From the NCBI GenBank assembly GCA_963793415.1, contig CAWCAC010000002.1, positions 1,550,001 to 1,614,000 on the forward strand: a stretch of DNA of 64,000 nucleotides, given 5' to 3'. This DNA is from CAXMST01 sp963793415. GTDB taxonomy: Bacteria; Actinomycetota; Thermoleophilia; Solirubrobacterales; 70-9. Positions 62,769-64,000 of the stretch are shown piece by piece. Under the pieces are notes generated by a model. The model saw only the letters and a list, made by a program, of their open reading frames with translations. It ran no database searches and was not told the DNA's origin. Each line of letters opens with the position of its first letter. Within the stretch, counting starts at the first letter, position 1. The position numbers and the translations under genes were made by a program.

Positions 62769-63415
62769 TGGAGTCCGCTTCCGTACCCGCGGGCGCGATC
62801 GGCGGTCACGCCGACACGCACGCGCACGAGCATCACGGCCCGCCCGAGGCCAACGCCTCCTCGAAGATCGACCGCCAGACGCTCGGCATCCTGCTCTTCA
62901 TCATCTCCGAGGTGATGCTGTTCGGCGCCTTCTTCGCGTCGTACTTCTTCATCCGCGCGGTTGCCAACGACGGCGGCGCCTGGCCGCCGGAGCCGTTCGA
63001 GCTCCCGGTCCTCGTCGCCGCGATCAACACCGCGATCCTCGTCTCCTCGTCGTTCACGATGCACTGGGCGCTCGAGGGGATCCGCCGCAACAACCGCGCG
63101 GCGATGAAGGCCGGCCTGGTGCTGACCTGGCTGCTCGGCTCGACCTTCCTCTTCATTCAGATCAACGAGTACATCCACATCGGCTTCAGCGCTCGCGACG
63201 GCGCTTTCGGCTCGATCTTCTACGGCCTCACCGGCCTGCACGGCGCCCACGTCTTCGTCGGCCTGCTGCTGCTCACCTTCGCCAACATCCGCGCCTTCCG
63301 CGGCCACTTCGGCCCCGCCGCCAAGGATCATCTCGGCGTCGAGGTACCCGGCATCTACTGGCATTTCGTAGATGTCATGTGGATTGTGGTCTTCGCCAGC
63401 GTGTATCTCCTCTAA
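62768..63415 (+). CDS. ctaE: cytochrome c oxidase subunit III
   Basis: The 215-residue protein has five membrane helices, SEVMLFGAFFASYFFIR, GLTGLHGAHVFVGLLLL and the final YWHFVDVMWIVVFASVYL, all typical of subunit III. A His-rich N-terminal tail (HADTHAHEHHG) precedes the core. ATG overlaps the preceding stop (TGATG). A strong hairpin follows. Confidence 0.96.
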   Translation: MESASVPAGAIGGHADTHAHEHHGPPEANASSKIDRQTLGILLFIISEVMLFGAFFASYFFIRAVANDGGAWPPEPFELPVLVAAINTAILVSSSFTMHWALEGIRRNNRAAMKAGLVLTWLLGSTFLFIQINEYIHIGFSARDGAFGSIFYGLTGLHGAHVFVGLLLLTFANIRAFRGHFGPAAKDHLGVEVPGIYWHFVDVMWIVVFASVYLL

Positions 63416-63437
63416 CGACCGAGGCCCGGGCATAAGA

Positions 63438-63469
63438 GAAGCCCGCCCCCTGGAGGAGGGACGGGCTTC
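63438..63469. terminator. strong hairpin between ctaE and a convergent small gene
   Basis: GAAGCCCG and CGGGCTTC form an 8-bp stem over a G/C-rich inner part. Both flanking genes point toward it, so it may stop transcription from both sides. Confidence 0.7.
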
Positions 63470-63528
63470 GGGTCGTGTGGCGGGCCGCTGGGGTGGGCGA
63501 CCGCGCCTGTCTCTTGGGGAGAGTCTGG

Positions 63529-63717
63529 TCAGGCGACCTGCGTCTGGCGCGGGTCCCGCTCGAGCTGGTCGGCGTCGCTCAGGGCCCAGCCGATCCGCTC
63601 GACGAGCAGGTGGCTCGCCGTCTCGGTCTCGACGTCGGCGGCGTTGATCCGCTCGCGATGAACCTCGGTCGGGCCCTCCTGGTCGGGCCCGTCGGTGGTG
63701 ATGATGATCTGCGGCAT
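63529..63717 (-). CDS. small conserved-looking acidic protein of unknown function
   Basis: The 62-residue product begins MPQIIITTDGPDQEGPTEVH and has an acidic middle and a C-terminal helix (LLVERIGWALSDADQLE). An upstream in-frame ATG exists, but the ATG used here has a strong AGGAGG site. It is divergent from the membrane gene that leaves the window. No family is recognised. Confidence 0.6.
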   Translation of the reverse strand: MPQIIITTDGPDQEGPTEVHRERINAADVETETASHLLVERIGWALSDADQLERDPRQTQVA

Positions 63718-63904
63718 ATTTCTTCTCCTCCTCCTGTTGAACTCCACGGAGGATCAGGCCGAAACCTTAGGATTCGCTAATGCAGGACTAAAAATTGAGT
63801 GGATAGGTCGGGAATGCGCTCTGGAATGGGATCGGGCGCCGCGGAGTTCCTGCTAAGTTGCAAAAGACACAAAGCCGGATTCCCGATCCCTGAGGAGGCC
63901 CGCG

Positions 63905-64000
63905 ATGCACAGCCCGTTCCGATCAGAGTCGGATGTCTTCAAGGGAGCGTTGATTGTCGTCGGCGGCATCGCCGCGTCGGTCACGATCGGGGCGCTGACC
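63905..64000 (+). CDS. membrane protein, 5' part only
   Basis: The first 32 codons read MHSPFRSESDVFKGALIVVGG and then a hydrophobic stretch (IAASVTIGALT) that runs off the window end. GAGGAGG lies 5 nt before the ATG. The N-terminal pattern SPFRSE followed by a membrane helix is only an observation; the family is not identifiable. Confidence 0.55.
   Translation, partial: MHSPFRSESDVFKGALIVVGGIAASVTIGALT

Overview
The window is a very GC-rich chromosomal segment: almost every third codon position is G or C, and GTG and TTG starts are common. It is densely packed with housekeeping and cell-envelope genes. The gene families point to a high-GC Actinomycetota. The clues are a GuaB3-type IMP dehydrogenase homologue, a DUF3352 lipoprotein, an RskA-like anti-sigma factor, rhomboids with Zn fingers, and a c-di-AMP riboswitch in front of a cell-wall hydrolase. 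Class Thermoleophilia (Solirubrobacterales) is my best guess, but that is inference. I see no rRNA, tRNA, CRISPR array, transposase, integrase or phage gene.

Layout. 1-2.3 kb: two sigma-factor-like units, the second a clear ECF sigma / zinc anti-sigma pair, with a DUF4383 membrane protein. 2.4-7.7 kb: rhomboid protease, cobalamin-binding-type protein, pterin dehydratase, UDP-GlcNAc 2-epimerase, and a phosphate pair (DUF47 regulator plus PiT). 8.1-10.9 kb: a Tad-like locus of two small TadE-type pseudopilins and a large TadG-like protein fused to two peptidoglycan hydrolase domains. 10.9-15.8 kb: MaoC hydratase, cupredoxin lipoprotein, uvrC, ABC exporter. 15.9-20.5 kb: the glycolytic operon gap-pgk-tpiA-gpmI. 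21-31 kb: tgt, a Ser/Thr kinase with a lipoprotein, phosphoesterase, M48 protease, a coiled-coil/HhH protein, methyltransferase, HU, pyrF, argS. 31-35.4 kb: a degenerate Wzz/BY-kinase-like protein, LysM protein, D,D-carboxypeptidase, PfkB kinase. 35.5-38.4 kb: guaB3-guaA. 38.5-41.3 kb: riboswitch-controlled M23 peptidase, then rplM-rpsI. 41.4-51.3 kb: glmM, glmS, DUF3352, acpS, nnr, alr, cca. 51.4-52.8 kb: HIT protein, enoyl-CoA hydratase, infA. 53.3-55.9 kb: a second ABC exporter. 56-59 kb: secreted proteins of unknown role and a GT4 glycosyltransferase. 59.1-63.4 kb: a cytochrome c oxidase operon (II, I, a USP-like double-domain protein, III).

Themes. Much of the window builds or remodels the envelope: UDP-GlcNAc supply (glmM, glmS, wecB), D-Ala supply and trimming (alr, dacA), and hydrolases (M23, VanY+SLT). 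Central carbon, purine and respiratory genes are interleaved with it. Many operon-leading genes have a TANNNT box only about 6-10 nt before the start codon and no Shine-Dalgarno, which suggests frequent leaderless transcription.

Points worth a second look: (1) three gene-free intergenic stretches (about 20.57-20.93, 46.80-47.10 and 52.90-53.29 kb) hold copies of one structured repeat with conserved inverted ends and an internal hairpin; (2) rpsI carries a long acidic Glu/Pro/Ala N-terminal extension interrupted by a net -1 frameshift; (3) pyrF lies in frame directly behind the HU stop codon with no ATG, GTG or TTG available; (4) the TadG-VanY-SLT fusion; (5) the USP-like gene inside the cox operon; (6) a c-di-AMP riboswitch; (7) ArgRS without a HIGH signature.
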